35,254 nt of DNA from an uncultured Candidatus Saccharibacteria bacterium (GCA_938040655.1 CALHZK010000010.1:1-35254); one strand, 5' to 3'; numbered from the stretch's first letter, positions 24,578 through 32,297 are shown. Notes: generated from the letters alone by a model not told the origin. Numbers and translations are program-made.

Positions 24578-25293
24578 CGGAGCCCCTCGCTCAAGCCATC
24601 GACTGGCTCAGGCAGCCGCCGGGTATCTTTGTACGCCTTGGGAAGCATCATATCTGGCCGCCACGATTTGATAATCTCTGAGAGATTACTACCCGTCTGA
24701 TATTTATCGCTTACCTGGCGCTGGCCCGAGCCATAGCCGCCAGCCACCGGCCCGGTCTTATGAAAGACCAGCTGACCTATCCGCTCGCCGACCGGTAGCA
24801 CCACACTCTCATGCATATTGAGGTTGTAGACCTCCAGCGTAATACGATTGATATACCCCGGATCGATCCACCCAGCATCAAAACAAACCGCCACACCGCT
24901 ACGCCCCCACGAGCTACGGCTCAGCACCTGTGCAGCACCACCCTCAGCTCGAATACCGATGAATTCATGGGTGTGCGCCAAAATTCGTTCACCCGGCTTG
25001 AGAACAATGATCGGCTGCTCTGGCGGAATATTCTTCAGCGGCGTATAGCCGAATCGTTGACACCATTGCTGGTGCGGCATCGCCGTGAGCGGCCCCTTAA
25101 AGTAACGCGCGACATCCTCGGCGTCAAATGGGTTATAAATACGATAATCCTCGGTCGACTCCTGCTTATAAAAGTAATAACCCAAGGTAAAATCAAGGCT
25201 GGCTTCGGCCACGTGCTCCGGGTGAAATGGTGTGCAGACAATTGCCCCCGCCTGAATTGCTGCGATAATTTCTTGATTTGCATACACCCCCAT
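24574..25293 (-). CDS. dcd: dCTP deaminase family protein
   Basis: The enzyme (239 aa) deaminates dCTP to dUTP (some members go on to dUMP). It belongs to the trimeric dUTPase fold. The active-site block SRSSWGRSGV (residues 125-134), the GWIDPGY turn and ITLEVYN with the catalytic Glu (about 154) are visible, as are IGQLVFHK and a C-terminal YGSGQRQVSDKYQ arm that would close over the nucleotide. It is longer than E. coli Dcd (193 aa) because of an insertion around residues 45-90 and a C-terminal tail. Whether it is mono- or bifunctional cannot be told. The ATG follows GAGGAGG, though at long spacing (11 nt). It heads dcd-tmk and is divergent from the DHFR-like gene. Confidence 0.88.
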   Translation of the reverse strand: MGVYANQEIIAAIQAGAIVCTPFHPEHVAEASLDFTLGYYFYKQESTEDYRIYNPFDAEDVARYFKGPLTAMPHQQWCQRFGYTPLKNIPPEQPIIVLKPGERILAHTHEFIGIRAEGGAAQVLSRSSWGRSGVAVCFDAGWIDPGYINRITLEVYNLNMHESVVLPVGERIGQLVFHKTGPVAGGYGSGQRQVSDKYQTGSNLSEIIKSWRPDMMLPKAYKDTRRLPEPVDGLSEGLR

Positions 25294-25378
25294 CTACGCG
25301 ATATCCTCCTCTCCATAAGTATGACAAACCGATGAGTAGCCGGCAAGACCTTTTGGCTATTTCACTACGTGGCTGTGC

Positions 25379-25384
25379 TACACT
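25379..25384 (+). promoter_or_regulatory. Extended -10 of the DHFR-like gene, predicted leaderless
   Basis: TGC-TACACT ends 6 nt before the ATG at 25391, the same layout as before the ThrE-like gene. Confidence 0.55.
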
Positions 25385-25390
25385 GGCTGT

Positions 25391-25882
25391 ATGTCGCCAT
25401 TGATGATTTTGATCCACCAACCAGATAGCGTCTCGGGGCAAGATGCGGCAGGTCACCTCCTCCAGGAGATGCTCAGTCACTACGCTGTTGGCCGATCTGT
25501 AGTGATGAGTCAACAGCTGCATCAGCTCCTTGATGCACAGCCGCTACCCGGCCAGGAGCACATCATCATCACCCCACAGCCGCTTGGGCAGCCCGGTCTA
25601 TTGAATGCATATGATCTGGCAAGCGCTCAAGCTCTTAGTCGCTATCCGTTGTGTCTTGCCTGCCACACCACATCTGATGATCTCGCCGCCATGCTGACCC
25701 TTGTCGACCACCTTTATCTTGGGCTGATCGATTATCAGCCCGACCACCCTGATTCCATATCAATCCCGGCTATTACTGACCCAACCATCTGGCGCTTGGC
25801 CACGCGTATTCAACCTGGCGATACACCAGTGCATCAGACGTTTTATCATCTCCGCTACGACCGAGTTATTGACAAAGTTTAA
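25391..25882 (+). CDS. Divergent dihydrofolate-reductase-like protein
   Basis: The 163-aa length and the order of motifs match DHFR. They run from a hydrophobic first strand (PLMILIHQ), through a GQDAAGHLLQEML segment at the place of the GKDNxLPWHLPEDL substrate loop, and GRSVVMSQQLHQLLDAQPLPG like GKPVIMGRKTFESIGxPLPG, to LTLVDHLYLGLIDYQPDHPDSI like the LADxLYLTxI strand, then SIPAITDPTIWRL like FPxIDxxxW, and a final FYHLRYDR. However, the Trp of PWHL is Gly, the catalytic Asp may be Glu, and the Gly-Gly of the NADPH site is missing (LCLACHTTSDD). It could be a degenerate or repurposed DHFR. Its position opposite dcd-tmk fits thymidylate or folate metabolism. The assignment comes from aligning by eye. 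Confidence 0.6.
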   Translation: MSPLMILIHQPDSVSGQDAAGHLLQEMLSHYAVGRSVVMSQQLHQLLDAQPLPGQEHIIITPQPLGQPGLLNAYDLASAQALSRYPLCLACHTTSDDLAAMLTLVDHLYLGLIDYQPDHPDSISIPAITDPTIWRLATRIQPGDTPVHQTFYHLRYDRVIDKV

Positions 25883-25897
25883 TTCTACTCGTATAAT
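25869..25897 (+). promoter_or_regulatory. Consensus promoter of the gene at 25938
   Basis: Perfect TTGACA (25869-25874), a 17-nt spacer and perfect TATAAT (25892-25897). The -35 lies inside the last codons of the DHFR-like gene. Confidence 0.85.
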
Positions 25898-25937
25898 TTA
25901 CCAAATAGTCAATTAAACTACACAGGGAGACGGCCGT

Positions 25938-26438
25938 ATGCCATTCACAGAGGCGCCCCACCCCGGGGGAGAATTTAAAAAACCAGACATATATGAAAAG
26001 TTTCATGGAAGTGAGCTAAACCTGCCCGGATGCCCAACCCTAGAAGAGATGAGGGAGATGGCGAGCATACTAGAGCGCGCAGAAAAAAGCAGCAGGAACT
26101 GCCCGGAAAAGCCATCTCTTGAATTCCCTATCAAACTGCCCGATAATACCGAAGATGTCATTGGGGTATATCCTGGGTCTATTCTGTTCCATGAAGATAA
26201 AGCTGGTAATGTAGTTGTGTCTGTTCGCGGGGATGGCTGGTCATATCGTCAGGCTGATGAAAATCCAGCTTACAATGAACTGATTGTTGCCGTTACCTTT
26301 TGCCCAACTGACCCAAATTGTGTCAAGCACCCAGAAACTTCTATTACCATTTGGGGGAAGGCAGATAAAAACGCAGGCTATGCTCTAGGAGATACACTCC
26401 TTAGAGCAATGCGAGGTGAGGGAGATAAAAGACCCTAG
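25938..26438 (+). CDS. Unknown soluble protein
   Basis: This 166-aa protein has no recognisable domain, signal peptide or membrane segment. It is acidic at the N terminus with a helical part (LEEMREMASILERAEK, about residues 35-50), then a probably beta-rich second half (GVYPGSILFHEDKAGNVVVSVRGDGW and later strands). Four Cys (about residues 32, 55, 122 and 127) include a C-x4-C pair. Start and expression are well supported: GGGAG 8 nt before the ATG and a consensus promoter upstream, so it is likely strongly expressed. A bidirectional terminator follows, so it stands alone. Confidence 0.7.
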   Translation: MPFTEAPHPGGEFKKPDIYEKFHGSELNLPGCPTLEEMREMASILERAEKSSRNCPEKPSLEFPIKLPDNTEDVIGVYPGSILFHEDKAGNVVVSVRGDGWSYRQADENPAYNELIVAVTFCPTDPNCVKHPETSITIWGKADKNAGYALGDTLLRAMRGEGDKRP

Positions 26439-26492
26439 TAGAATCAATACCTGCTATACAGCTTTGCTGAGGAATATATCGCTACTTCGCTG

Positions 26493-26520
26493 GACCTCTG
26501 CGCCTACTCGCGCAGAGGTC
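26493..26520. terminator. Bidirectional terminator before clpP
   Basis: An 11-bp perfect stem, GACCTCTGCGC with its complement, has a 6-nt loop. It lies between the plus-strand unknown gene and the convergent clpP. Confidence 0.75.
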
Positions 26521-26567
26521 TATATTTATGAAGTTATAGCCTAACGGTCAGAGAGCGCGGCAACGCA

Positions 26568-27170
26568 CTATTCACGCGAAGTACGAATCACCGAGTCGAT
26601 CAAGCCGTACGCTCGCGCCTCGTCAGCGCTTAGCCAGTAGTCTCGCTCCATATCGGCTTTGACTTTTGCGAGTTTCTGGCCGGTATTCTTGGCAAGAATT
26701 GTCGCCAGCAGCTCCTTGATCTCAAGCGACTCCTTGAGGTCGATCTCCATATCGGTCACTTTGCCACGAGTGCCACTTGACGGCTGATGAATCATCACTT
26801 TGGCGTGCGGCAAGCAAAATCGCTTACCCTTAGCACCAGCACTCAGCAAAAACGCCCCCATGCTCGCCTGTAGGCCAATTCCGTAAGTTGCTACATCAGG
26901 CTTGATAAATTGCATCGTATCATAAATTGCCAACCCATCGTAGACGCTGCCGCCAGGGCTATTGATATAGAGCGAGATATCGGCCGCAGGATCAGCATAG
27001 GCCAGGTGTAGCAGCTGCGCCACGACGCTATTTGCCGTCTGCTCATCAACTGTTTCGCCCAAGAAGATAATCCGCTCATTCAATAAACGCGAGTAGATGT
27101 CAAACGCACGCTCACCGTCGCTCGTCTTCTCGATAACTGTCGGGATAAGATAGTTAGTTGGTTTAGTCAT
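26568..27170 (-). CDS. clpP: ATP-dependent Clp protease proteolytic subunit
   Basis: ClpP (200 aa) forms the barrel protease that works with ClpX or ClpC/ClpA. The catalytic triad is visible: Ser103 in GLQASMGAFLL, His128 in MIHQPSSG and Asp177 in MERDYWLSADEA. The N terminus (YLIPTVIEKTSDGERAFDIYSRLL) and the handle helix are typical. No ATPase partner gene is next to it. The -10 (TACAAT, 27177-27182) ends 6 nt before the ATG and there is no Shine-Dalgarno site, so the mRNA is predicted leaderless. Confidence 0.96.
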   Translation of the reverse strand: MTKPTNYLIPTVIEKTSDGERAFDIYSRLLNERIIFLGETVDEQTANSVVAQLLHLAYADPAADISLYINSPGGSVYDGLAIYDTMQFIKPDVATYGIGLQASMGAFLLSAGAKGKRFCLPHAKVMIHQPSSGTRGKVTDMEIDLKESLEIKELLATILAKNTGQKLAKVKADMERDYWLSADEARAYGLIDSVIRTSRE

Positions 27171-27176
27171 AGCTCT

Positions 27177-27182
27177 ATTGTA
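27177..27182 (-). promoter_or_regulatory. -10 of clpP, predicted leaderless
   Basis: The minus strand reads TACAAT, 6 nt before the ATG. A possible -35 (TTGGTT) is 18 nt upstream. Confidence 0.55.
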
Positions 27183-27189
27183 TCGCAGT

Positions 27190-27855
27190 CTAACCGATTA
27201 AACCAAACAGGCGGCGGCGCTTCACGACTAGCTGGTTCGGGTAGCCGATGTCATCCAGCTCTGCCTTGGCCTCCCTGACACTGGCCTCTGGATTAAGGCT
27301 ATTAAGCATCTCGGCAGTAATCGGCTCACCGGCATACACCTGAGTGACCACCTCTAATGGCACCTCTTGCTCATAATAATCAGCGCAAAAATCAACATAC
27401 TGCTGCGGGTCGCCGGCAAATATATCCAATAGCTCCGCTGAGCCATCCTCCTCACCAGTCGTGATACCAGTCTGCCAAGTCTCCCCATCAGCCGACCAAA
27501 TACAAAAGGTACTGTATATACTCTTGACCGGCTCTCCAAACATAAACTGTTCAAAAGCTTCTGGCAGCCCATGGGTGAGATCTTCGATTCGTGGGATCCG
27601 GTCTTGCAGATTAAAGTATTCGTGAGCAATACCGTTGATCACACAACCCGCTTGGTTGAATAACACCAGCATTTCATCACCAGAACCATCTCGCATCTCC
27701 ATGACTTCCTCGCCCTCAGCCCAGTGGGGAGCATAAGAATAATACCGATATTGCCACTCTGGTGATACAATAAGCTCTAGTGCAGATAGACTTTTGCAGA
27801 GTTGGTGTAGTTTACTGACTGGCGGCATCGCAGTAAGGTTCTTTGTCGAAATCAT
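27190..27855 (-). CDS. Unknown soluble protein
   Basis: I do not recognise the family of this 221-aa acidic protein. It has no signal peptide or membrane segment and is rich in aromatic residues (for example PEWQYRYYSYAPHWAEGEE near residues 32-50). A middle segment, GDEMLVLFNQAGCVINGIAHEY, looks like paired strands, and a Trp-rich one follows (FCIWSADGETW). The mixed pattern recalls small globular proteins of the SUKH/immunity kind, but I cannot show homology. It has a clear Shine-Dalgarno site (GGAGGAGACACG before ATG) and a CATAAT -10 at 27873-27878, so unlike its neighbours it has a leader of about 10-15 nt. It lies between tig and clpP on the same strand. Confidence 0.75.
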   Translation of the reverse strand: MISTKNLTAMPPVSKLHQLCKSLSALELIVSPEWQYRYYSYAPHWAEGEEVMEMRDGSGDEMLVLFNQAGCVINGIAHEYFNLQDRIPRIEDLTHGLPEAFEQFMFGEPVKSIYSTFCIWSADGETWQTGITTGEEDGSAELLDIFAGDPQQYVDFCADYYEQEVPLEVVTQVYAGEPITAEMLNSLNPEASVREAKAELDDIGYPNQLVVKRRRLFGLIG

Positions 27856-27933
27856 CGTGTCTCCTCCATAACATTATGCTAGATAATATCAGTCGCCTAT
27901 TCATCAAGGCAGCCTACCTTTTGTCGACAGTAG

Positions 27934-29217
27934 CTATGCGTTCAGCGCCACCAGGGCTTCGACTGTCTTGTCGGTCACGAGCCGATTGGCAATATCCCGA
28001 TGAACATTTGGGTCGTCAAACCGTTTCAGCATATCTGGATTCTTACCGTATTGCTGCTTGAGGGTAGTGATCTGCTCTTGCAGCTCATCGCGAGTCACCT
28101 CGATACCAAGCTCCTTCGACAGTTCGGCCAGCACTAGCCCCGCCTTGACTCGCTTTTCGGCGATCGGTCGCACTTCGCTGTCGAGCCAGGCTGCTTTATC
28201 GGCAATCTTTTGAGTTGCCAGGTACTGCTCAAGAGTTAGCCCCTGATAGCGTAGATTTTGCGTCATGTCTTGCTCGATTGAGCGCATCTGATCCTCCACC
28301 AAAATAGCCGGCAGATTGACTTTCGAAGCCTCAGCCAGCTCGGCCACCAATGCATCCTTCAGCTTCTCTGCCGCCTCACGCTCTTTCTGGGCTGTCAATT
28401 CACGTGTAATATCATTTTTCAGCTCAGCGAGATCAGTAAATGGTCCACATTTAGCGGCAAACTCATCGTTGAGTTCTGGTAGCTCTTGGCTGAGCACCTT
28501 CTGTAGTGTCACCTGAAAGACGACCGGTGCGCCAGCTAGATCTTTGACATGATAATCCTCAGGGAAACTCAACGGTAGGTCAAACTGCTCGCCCGCACGG
28601 TGGCCTACAATTCCTTCTTCAAACCCGGGAATAAACTGACCAGCACCCAGCTCCAGCCGGTATGCCTCAGCACTGCCGCCATCAAATGCGACGTTATCTT
28701 TTTTGCCTACAAAGTCAATGACCACTTCATCACCAATCTGTGCGGCACGGTCGACTTCTTGCTTTGTCGCGAAGTTGCGCTGCATGCGCTGGATGATCTC
28801 GTCGACCTCCTCTGTCTTGACCGGCTCAACTGACCGCTTGGCGGCCAGCTTTTTGTAATTACCCAACTTGACGGGAGGCACCACCGTAGCTTCTGCGGTG
28901 AAAACCAGCGTCTTATCTGGCGTAAATTCAGTCACCTCCACACTCGGTCGCTCTAGTGCCTGCAAGCCCTCAGCCAAAAATGCTTCAGCGACCGCCTTTG
29001 AGAGGGCGTTGTCAAGCATCTGAGTTTGGAGCGTGGCTGGGTCGACATGTTTAGCAGCTACCTGAACCGGCACTTTACCCTGACGAAACCCAGATACTTT
29101 AATATCGCGAGCCAATTTCGTCAAGGCGACTTGCTTGGCAGCCTCAAGCTCATGCGGCTCAAGCGTGATAGTTAGTTGTACATTCGTATCTGATTGCTGG
29201 GTCCGTTTCGTCTTCAT
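27934..29217 (-). CDS. tig: Trigger factor
   Basis: Trigger factor (427 aa) is the ribosome-bound chaperone at the exit tunnel. The N-terminal ribosome-binding domain carries the signature GFRQGKVP (about residues 42-49). The FKBP-type prolyl isomerase domain (about 150-245) shows GDEVVIDFVGKKD and LGAGQFIPGFEEGIVG. The long helical C-terminal arm region follows (about 250-427). TATAAT (29226-29231) ends 8 nt before the ATG, with a good TTGAGA -35; with no Shine-Dalgarno site, a leaderless or nearly leaderless mRNA is predicted. The promoter lies in the last codons of hisS and the spacer. In other bacteria tig usually precedes clpP-clpX; here one unknown gene lies between tig and clpP. Confidence 0.95.
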   Translation of the reverse strand: MKTKRTQQSDTNVQLTITLEPHELEAAKQVALTKLARDIKVSGFRQGKVPVQVAAKHVDPATLQTQMLDNALSKAVAEAFLAEGLQALERPSVEVTEFTPDKTLVFTAEATVVPPVKLGNYKKLAAKRSVEPVKTEEVDEIIQRMQRNFATKQEVDRAAQIGDEVVIDFVGKKDNVAFDGGSAEAYRLELGAGQFIPGFEEGIVGHRAGEQFDLPLSFPEDYHVKDLAGAPVVFQVTLQKVLSQELPELNDEFAAKCGPFTDLAELKNDITRELTAQKEREAAEKLKDALVAELAEASKVNLPAILVEDQMRSIEQDMTQNLRYQGLTLEQYLATQKIADKAAWLDSEVRPIAEKRVKAGLVLAELSKELGIEVTRDELQEQITTLKQQYGKNPDMLKRFDDPNVHRDIANRLVTDKTVEALVALNA

Positions 29218-29225
29218 AACGAAGT

Positions 29226-29254
29226 ATTATAACAGAGGTATAGCTAAATCTCAA
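29226..29254 (-). promoter_or_regulatory. tig promoter, predicted leaderless
   Basis: The minus strand has TTGAGA (29249-29254), a 17-nt spacer and TATAAT (29226-29231), 8 nt before the ATG. The -35 overlaps the end of hisS. Confidence 0.75.
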
Positions 29255-30581
29255 ACACCGCATCCTCATCATCGCCGTCGTAGCGGTAGTCTTTGACTAC
29301 CGTCACCATACGGGTCGCATCAACCTTTTGCTCAGTCGATTCAGCCAGATTTTTGACCGTATAAATACCAGTTTTCATCTCGTCTTCGCCGACAAAGGCG
29401 ACAAAGGGAATCTGCTTTTTCAGGGCAGTCTTCAACTGCTTATCAACCTTACGCCCCGTCAGGTCGAGCTCTGCTCTGACCCCTTCGCTGCGTAGGCTAC
29501 GAGCCAACCGATCAGCCCCCAGCTGGGCCGTTTGGCCAATAGTCACGATATACACATCAGTGTGCGAGGTCAGCTTCGGCAGCAGCTGATGCGCCTCCAA
29601 AAACTGCTGCATAGTAGTAGCGCCGAGCCCCACCCCGACGGTCGCGACCGGCTCCACTCCAAATAACCCAACCAAACCGTCATAGCGGCCACCACCAAAT
29701 AAGGCTCGTTTGTTCTCTAGCGAATTATCAAAGAATTCAAAAACTGTCCCCGTATAATAGTCCAGCCCTCGCATCAACGTCACGTCAAACACGATGTTCG
29801 CGATACCCTTTTGCTGCAATAGCTCCATGACCGCCGACAGCTCCTGAACACTCGGTGTTGCCGCAATTTCATCTGGCAAGTCCTTTACCTTGCGGATGGT
29901 CAACATTCGTGCCAGCTTTTTTAGCCCGACAGTCGCCTGTGGCCCGAAGATGGCCACTGCCTGCTCTTTAAACATGTCTGCTGAAATCTTATCCTTGCGA
30001 TCAAGCAGCTTAATCATCAGCTGAGCCTGCACGCGGTCAAGACCCAAAAAGGTGTGCATGAGTTGGTCGATCAGCTGCCGGTTGTTTACCCGCACAGTAA
30101 ACATATCTTGCGTCGCCCCAAATGTCGTCACACAGGCGTGCGCAAGCTCAATAATCTCTGCATCGGCCCACGCCCCATCGACACCAAACAGGTCGGCATT
30201 AAGCTGCCAGAACTCTCGTTCGCGGCCACGCTGCGGCCGCTCATAGCGCATAAAATTAGCGATCGAATAGAGGCGAGCTGGCATCGGTAACTCTTGGCGC
30301 TTGGCCGCTACCATCCGCGAAATTGACGGTGTCATCTCTGGCCGAATTGCCACCATCCGACCACCACGATCCTCAAATAGGTATGTCTGCTCACCGACCA
30401 ACTCCTGGCCAGACTTCGCTCGATAAATATCCAGCGGCTCAATCAGCGGTGCGCCATATTCCTCATAGCCAAACCGTTCAGCCACCATATGCCATTTTTT
30501 AAAAATATAATTTTGGAGCCGTTTATCAGACGGAAAATAATCGCGCGCGCCCTTGTAGCTCTGTGTTGATAGTTTCCCCAT
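29244..30581 (-). CDS. hisS: Histidyl-tRNA synthetase
   Basis: This class II synthetase (445 aa) charges tRNA-His. Motif 2 appears as FMRYERPQRGREREFWQLNADLFG. The histidine-specific loop is GLDYYTGTVFEF and motif 3 follows in GVGLGATT. The C-terminal anticodon-binding domain starts near VYIVTIGQTAQ. I chose the ATG at 30581 (MGKLSTQSYKG): an ATG four codons upstream (30593) lies within the -10 CATAAT. The promoter ends 10 nt before the chosen start, leaving a leader of about 3 nt. There is no Shine-Dalgarno site at a usable distance. Confidence 0.96.
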   Translation of the reverse strand: MGKLSTQSYKGARDYFPSDKRLQNYIFKKWHMVAERFGYEEYGAPLIEPLDIYRAKSGQELVGEQTYLFEDRGGRMVAIRPEMTPSISRMVAAKRQELPMPARLYSIANFMRYERPQRGREREFWQLNADLFGVDGAWADAEIIELAHACVTTFGATQDMFTVRVNNRQLIDQLMHTFLGLDRVQAQLMIKLLDRKDKISADMFKEQAVAIFGPQATVGLKKLARMLTIRKVKDLPDEIAATPSVQELSAVMELLQQKGIANIVFDVTLMRGLDYYTGTVFEFFDNSLENKRALFGGGRYDGLVGLFGVEPVATVGVGLGATTMQQFLEAHQLLPKLTSHTDVYIVTIGQTAQLGADRLARSLRSEGVRAELDLTGRKVDKQLKTALKKQIPFVAFVGEDEMKTGIYTVKNLAESTEQKVDATRMVTVVKDYRYDGDDEDAVFEI

Positions 30582-30591
30582 ACGTGCCCTC

Positions 30592-30620
30592 ATTATGGCA
30601 CGACGGGGGTATTTTTACAA
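30592..30620 (-). promoter_or_regulatory. hisS promoter, nearly leaderless
   Basis: The minus strand has TTGTAA (30615-30620), a 17-nt spacer and CATAAT (30592-30597). The start codon lies 10 nt further on. Confidence 0.65.
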
Positions 30621-30643
30621 CGATCCATCAAACGAAACCCCGG

Positions 30644-31495
30644 CTACTGACCGGGCTGCTCCTTAGAAATTGCCCACCCTCTGTGCTCTTGTATCCTTTG
30701 GAAGGTGTCTTCACACTCCTCCCCTATCCTCGATACTTCTGCTCCCAGGTGATCCACCGCACTGACTAGCAGGTAAAGATTCTTTCGAGTCGCCCTTACT
30801 GCTTCTGAGTATGGCGAAAACTCACCTGACTCGACCATCGAGTCAATCCACTCCACCATATCTTCAACCACCTGCCTATAGTGCCCAGCATAGCGCATTA
30901 CCTCATTCAGCGCCGGCTGGTCCGGCTGCTCGCTGTCACTTTTTTGAGCACCACTGCGCCCCTGAAGATCAGGTGTTAGTTGATCCGGATCCCGCCAAAT
31001 CACGTTCTTGAAAGCCCGTTTGTACATATCGACTGTGTCCTTCTTTACCCCATCCAGGCTCCGGGAGTCGCCCCCTACGTACCTCTTCAGAAAGTCTATA
31101 TGCCCCTCAAAATTATATATCAGACGTAAATCACGGCGGATTTTCTCGGGAATTGGCAGCAATACGTCAATCGCCCCTGAAATATCGCTACCATCGCCGC
31201 CGTGCTCAAGCGCATCAGGATCATCAACCGCGGTAAACAAAATCCCTTCCTTCGCAGCCCAATCATCTGAGTCGGAGCGAAGAAAGAGGCGGTCAAGCTG
31301 TGCGCCCGATAGCACCGGGAACTGCCGGCGAAATATAGTACGGGTTTCCTCGCTTAGCTCAATAGAGTCATAGCCGGTGTATATGTCGCGGGCCACCTCT
31401 CCTTCTTCGCGATATGTTGGAGGACGAAACTCATGATGCTCAGGATGATCGACACCAGAATTACCAGTCTTTTTAGAGGAGCGTTTCTCAAGCAT
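30644..31495 (-). CDS. Unknown soluble protein
   Basis: I recognise no family for this 283-aa protein. It is highly charged, without signal peptide or membrane segments. The N terminus (1-45) is polar and probably disordered. A helical part includes LSEETRTIFRRQFPVLSGAQ (about residues 47-66). A hydrophilic linker rich in Asp, Ser and Gln (about 175-195) precedes long helices in the last 90 residues (VRATRKNLYLLVSAVDHLGAEV), which could form a coiled coil. The promoter is clear and the -10 ends 6 nt before the ATG, so the mRNA is predicted leaderless. A perfect palindrome lies between the -35 and -10, so repression by a DNA-binding protein is possible. Neighbours are hisS and a tRNA methyltransferase on the same strand. 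Confidence 0.75.
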   Translation of the reverse strand: MLEKRSSKKTGNSGVDHPEHHEFRPPTYREEGEVARDIYTGYDSIELSEETRTIFRRQFPVLSGAQLDRLFLRSDSDDWAAKEGILFTAVDDPDALEHGGDGSDISGAIDVLLPIPEKIRRDLRLIYNFEGHIDFLKRYVGGDSRSLDGVKKDTVDMYKRAFKNVIWRDPDQLTPDLQGRSGAQKSDSEQPDQPALNEVMRYAGHYRQVVEDMVEWIDSMVESGEFSPYSEAVRATRKNLYLLVSAVDHLGAEVSRIGEECEDTFQRIQEHRGWAISKEQPGQ

Positions 31496-31501
31496 ACCAT
31501 T

Positions 31502-31530
31502 ATTAAACCATACGAGCCTCGTATTATCAA
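31502..31530 (-). promoter_or_regulatory. Promoter with palindromic spacer, predicted leaderless
   Basis: The minus strand has TTGATA (31525-31530), a 17-nt spacer and TTTAAT (31502-31507), 6 nt before the ATG at 31495. The spacer holds a perfect inverted repeat, ATACGAG-n-CTCGTAT (31510-31524), a plausible operator. Confidence 0.6.
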
Positions 31531-31586
31531 GAAGATTATTTCATGAATACGCGCGGGGCTCTTACGAAGGATGCGTGGCTGATATT

Positions 31587-32153
31587 TCAATTGACAGGGC
31601 GTTCACCAGCCAATGGCGCAAGCACGTGCTGCTGCAGCCAGCAGTACATCGCCACTGTCGCGGCGGCACCGACGTTGATTGATCGGGTTGAGCCAAACTG
31701 CTCAATCGCTACAATCATATCTGCCGCTGCCGCCAGTTCTTCCGAGATACCCGGCCCCTCTTGGCCGCATACCAAGACAGCGAACCGAGGTAGCGGCGTC
31801 TGAGCGAGTGGCGTGCTACTCGGTATATTATCAATTGCCACAATAGCGCGGCCTGCGCGCCGCATCTGCTGAATGAAGTCGCCTATTGTGTCGACATAGT
31901 GAACATGCAGATACTTATCGGTCATCATGGCACCACGCTTATTCCACTGCCGCCGACCAATGATGTAGACATGGCGCACTCCGAAGGCGTTGGCGCTGCG
32001 AATAATCGCCCCCATATTGAAGTCACGCTGCGTATTCTCGAGGGCAATCAGCAAATCATGGCTTCTCTCATCGAGTGTCGCAATGATGTCAGCCTCTGGC
32101 TGGCCCTTGAATTCATCAGTCACATTGCGGTGGTCATCTACAGCAGCTATCAT
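31587..32153 (-). CDS. SpoU-family (TrmH-like) RNA 2'-O-methyltransferase
   Basis: This 188-aa SPOUT methyltransferase probably methylates the ribose of a tRNA or rRNA nucleotide with S-adenosylmethionine. Motif 1 is ENTQRDFNMGAIIRSANAFG (with the conserved Asn and Arg, about residues 38-57), motif 2 is VLVCGQEGPGIS and motif 3 is EQFGSTRSINVGAAATVAMY, which form the knotted cofactor site. It lacks an N-terminal substrate-binding domain, as TrmH/TrmL types do. The target is not known. A longer frame upstream would run through the tRNA-Leu gene in antisense, so I chose the ATG at 32153 (MIAAVDDH). No clear Shine-Dalgarno site or promoter is seen. It follows the tRNA terminator by about 25 nt. 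Confidence 0.9.
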   Translation of the reverse strand: MIAAVDDHRNVTDEFKGQPEADIIATLDERSHDLLIALENTQRDFNMGAIIRSANAFGVRHVYIIGRRQWNKRGAMMTDKYLHVHYVDTIGDFIQQMRRAGRAIVAIDNIPSSTPLAQTPLPRFAVLVCGQEGPGISEELAAAADMIVAIEQFGSTRSINVGAAATVAMYCWLQQHVLAPLAGERPVN

Positions 32154-32175
32154 ATGCGTATTTCTACAACCTATT

Positions 32176-32198
32176 AAAAAGACCGAGGGAACCTCGGT
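32176..32198 (-). terminator. tRNA-Leu(CAG) terminator
   Basis: A 7-bp stem, ACCGAGG with CCTCGGT, has a 3-nt loop and is followed by CTTTTT on the minus strand, directly after the tRNA CCA end. Confidence 0.85.
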
Positions 32199-32199
32199 A

Positions 32200-32286
32200 T
32201 GGTGCGGATGAGAGGACTTGAACCTCCACGTACTTGCGTACACTAGCACCTGAAGCTAGCGCGTCTACCAATTCCGCCACATCCGC
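32200..32286 (-). tRNA. tRNA-Leu (anticodon CAG)
   Basis: This 87-nt class II tRNA has acceptor GCGGATG/CATCCGC, D-arm region AATTGGTAGAC, anticodon stem CTAGC/GCTAG around TTCAGGT (anticodon CAG, codon CUG), a long variable arm, T-loop TTCAAGT and an encoded CCA. It has its own promoter and terminator. Confidence 0.95.
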
Positions 32287-32297
32287 ACGGTGTTTTG

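Noticed and set aside
32154..32249. N-terminal extension of the SpoU methyltransferase
   Set aside because: It would read through the tRNA terminator and the 3' part of tRNA-Leu(CAG); the ATG at 32153 gives a normal SpoU start.
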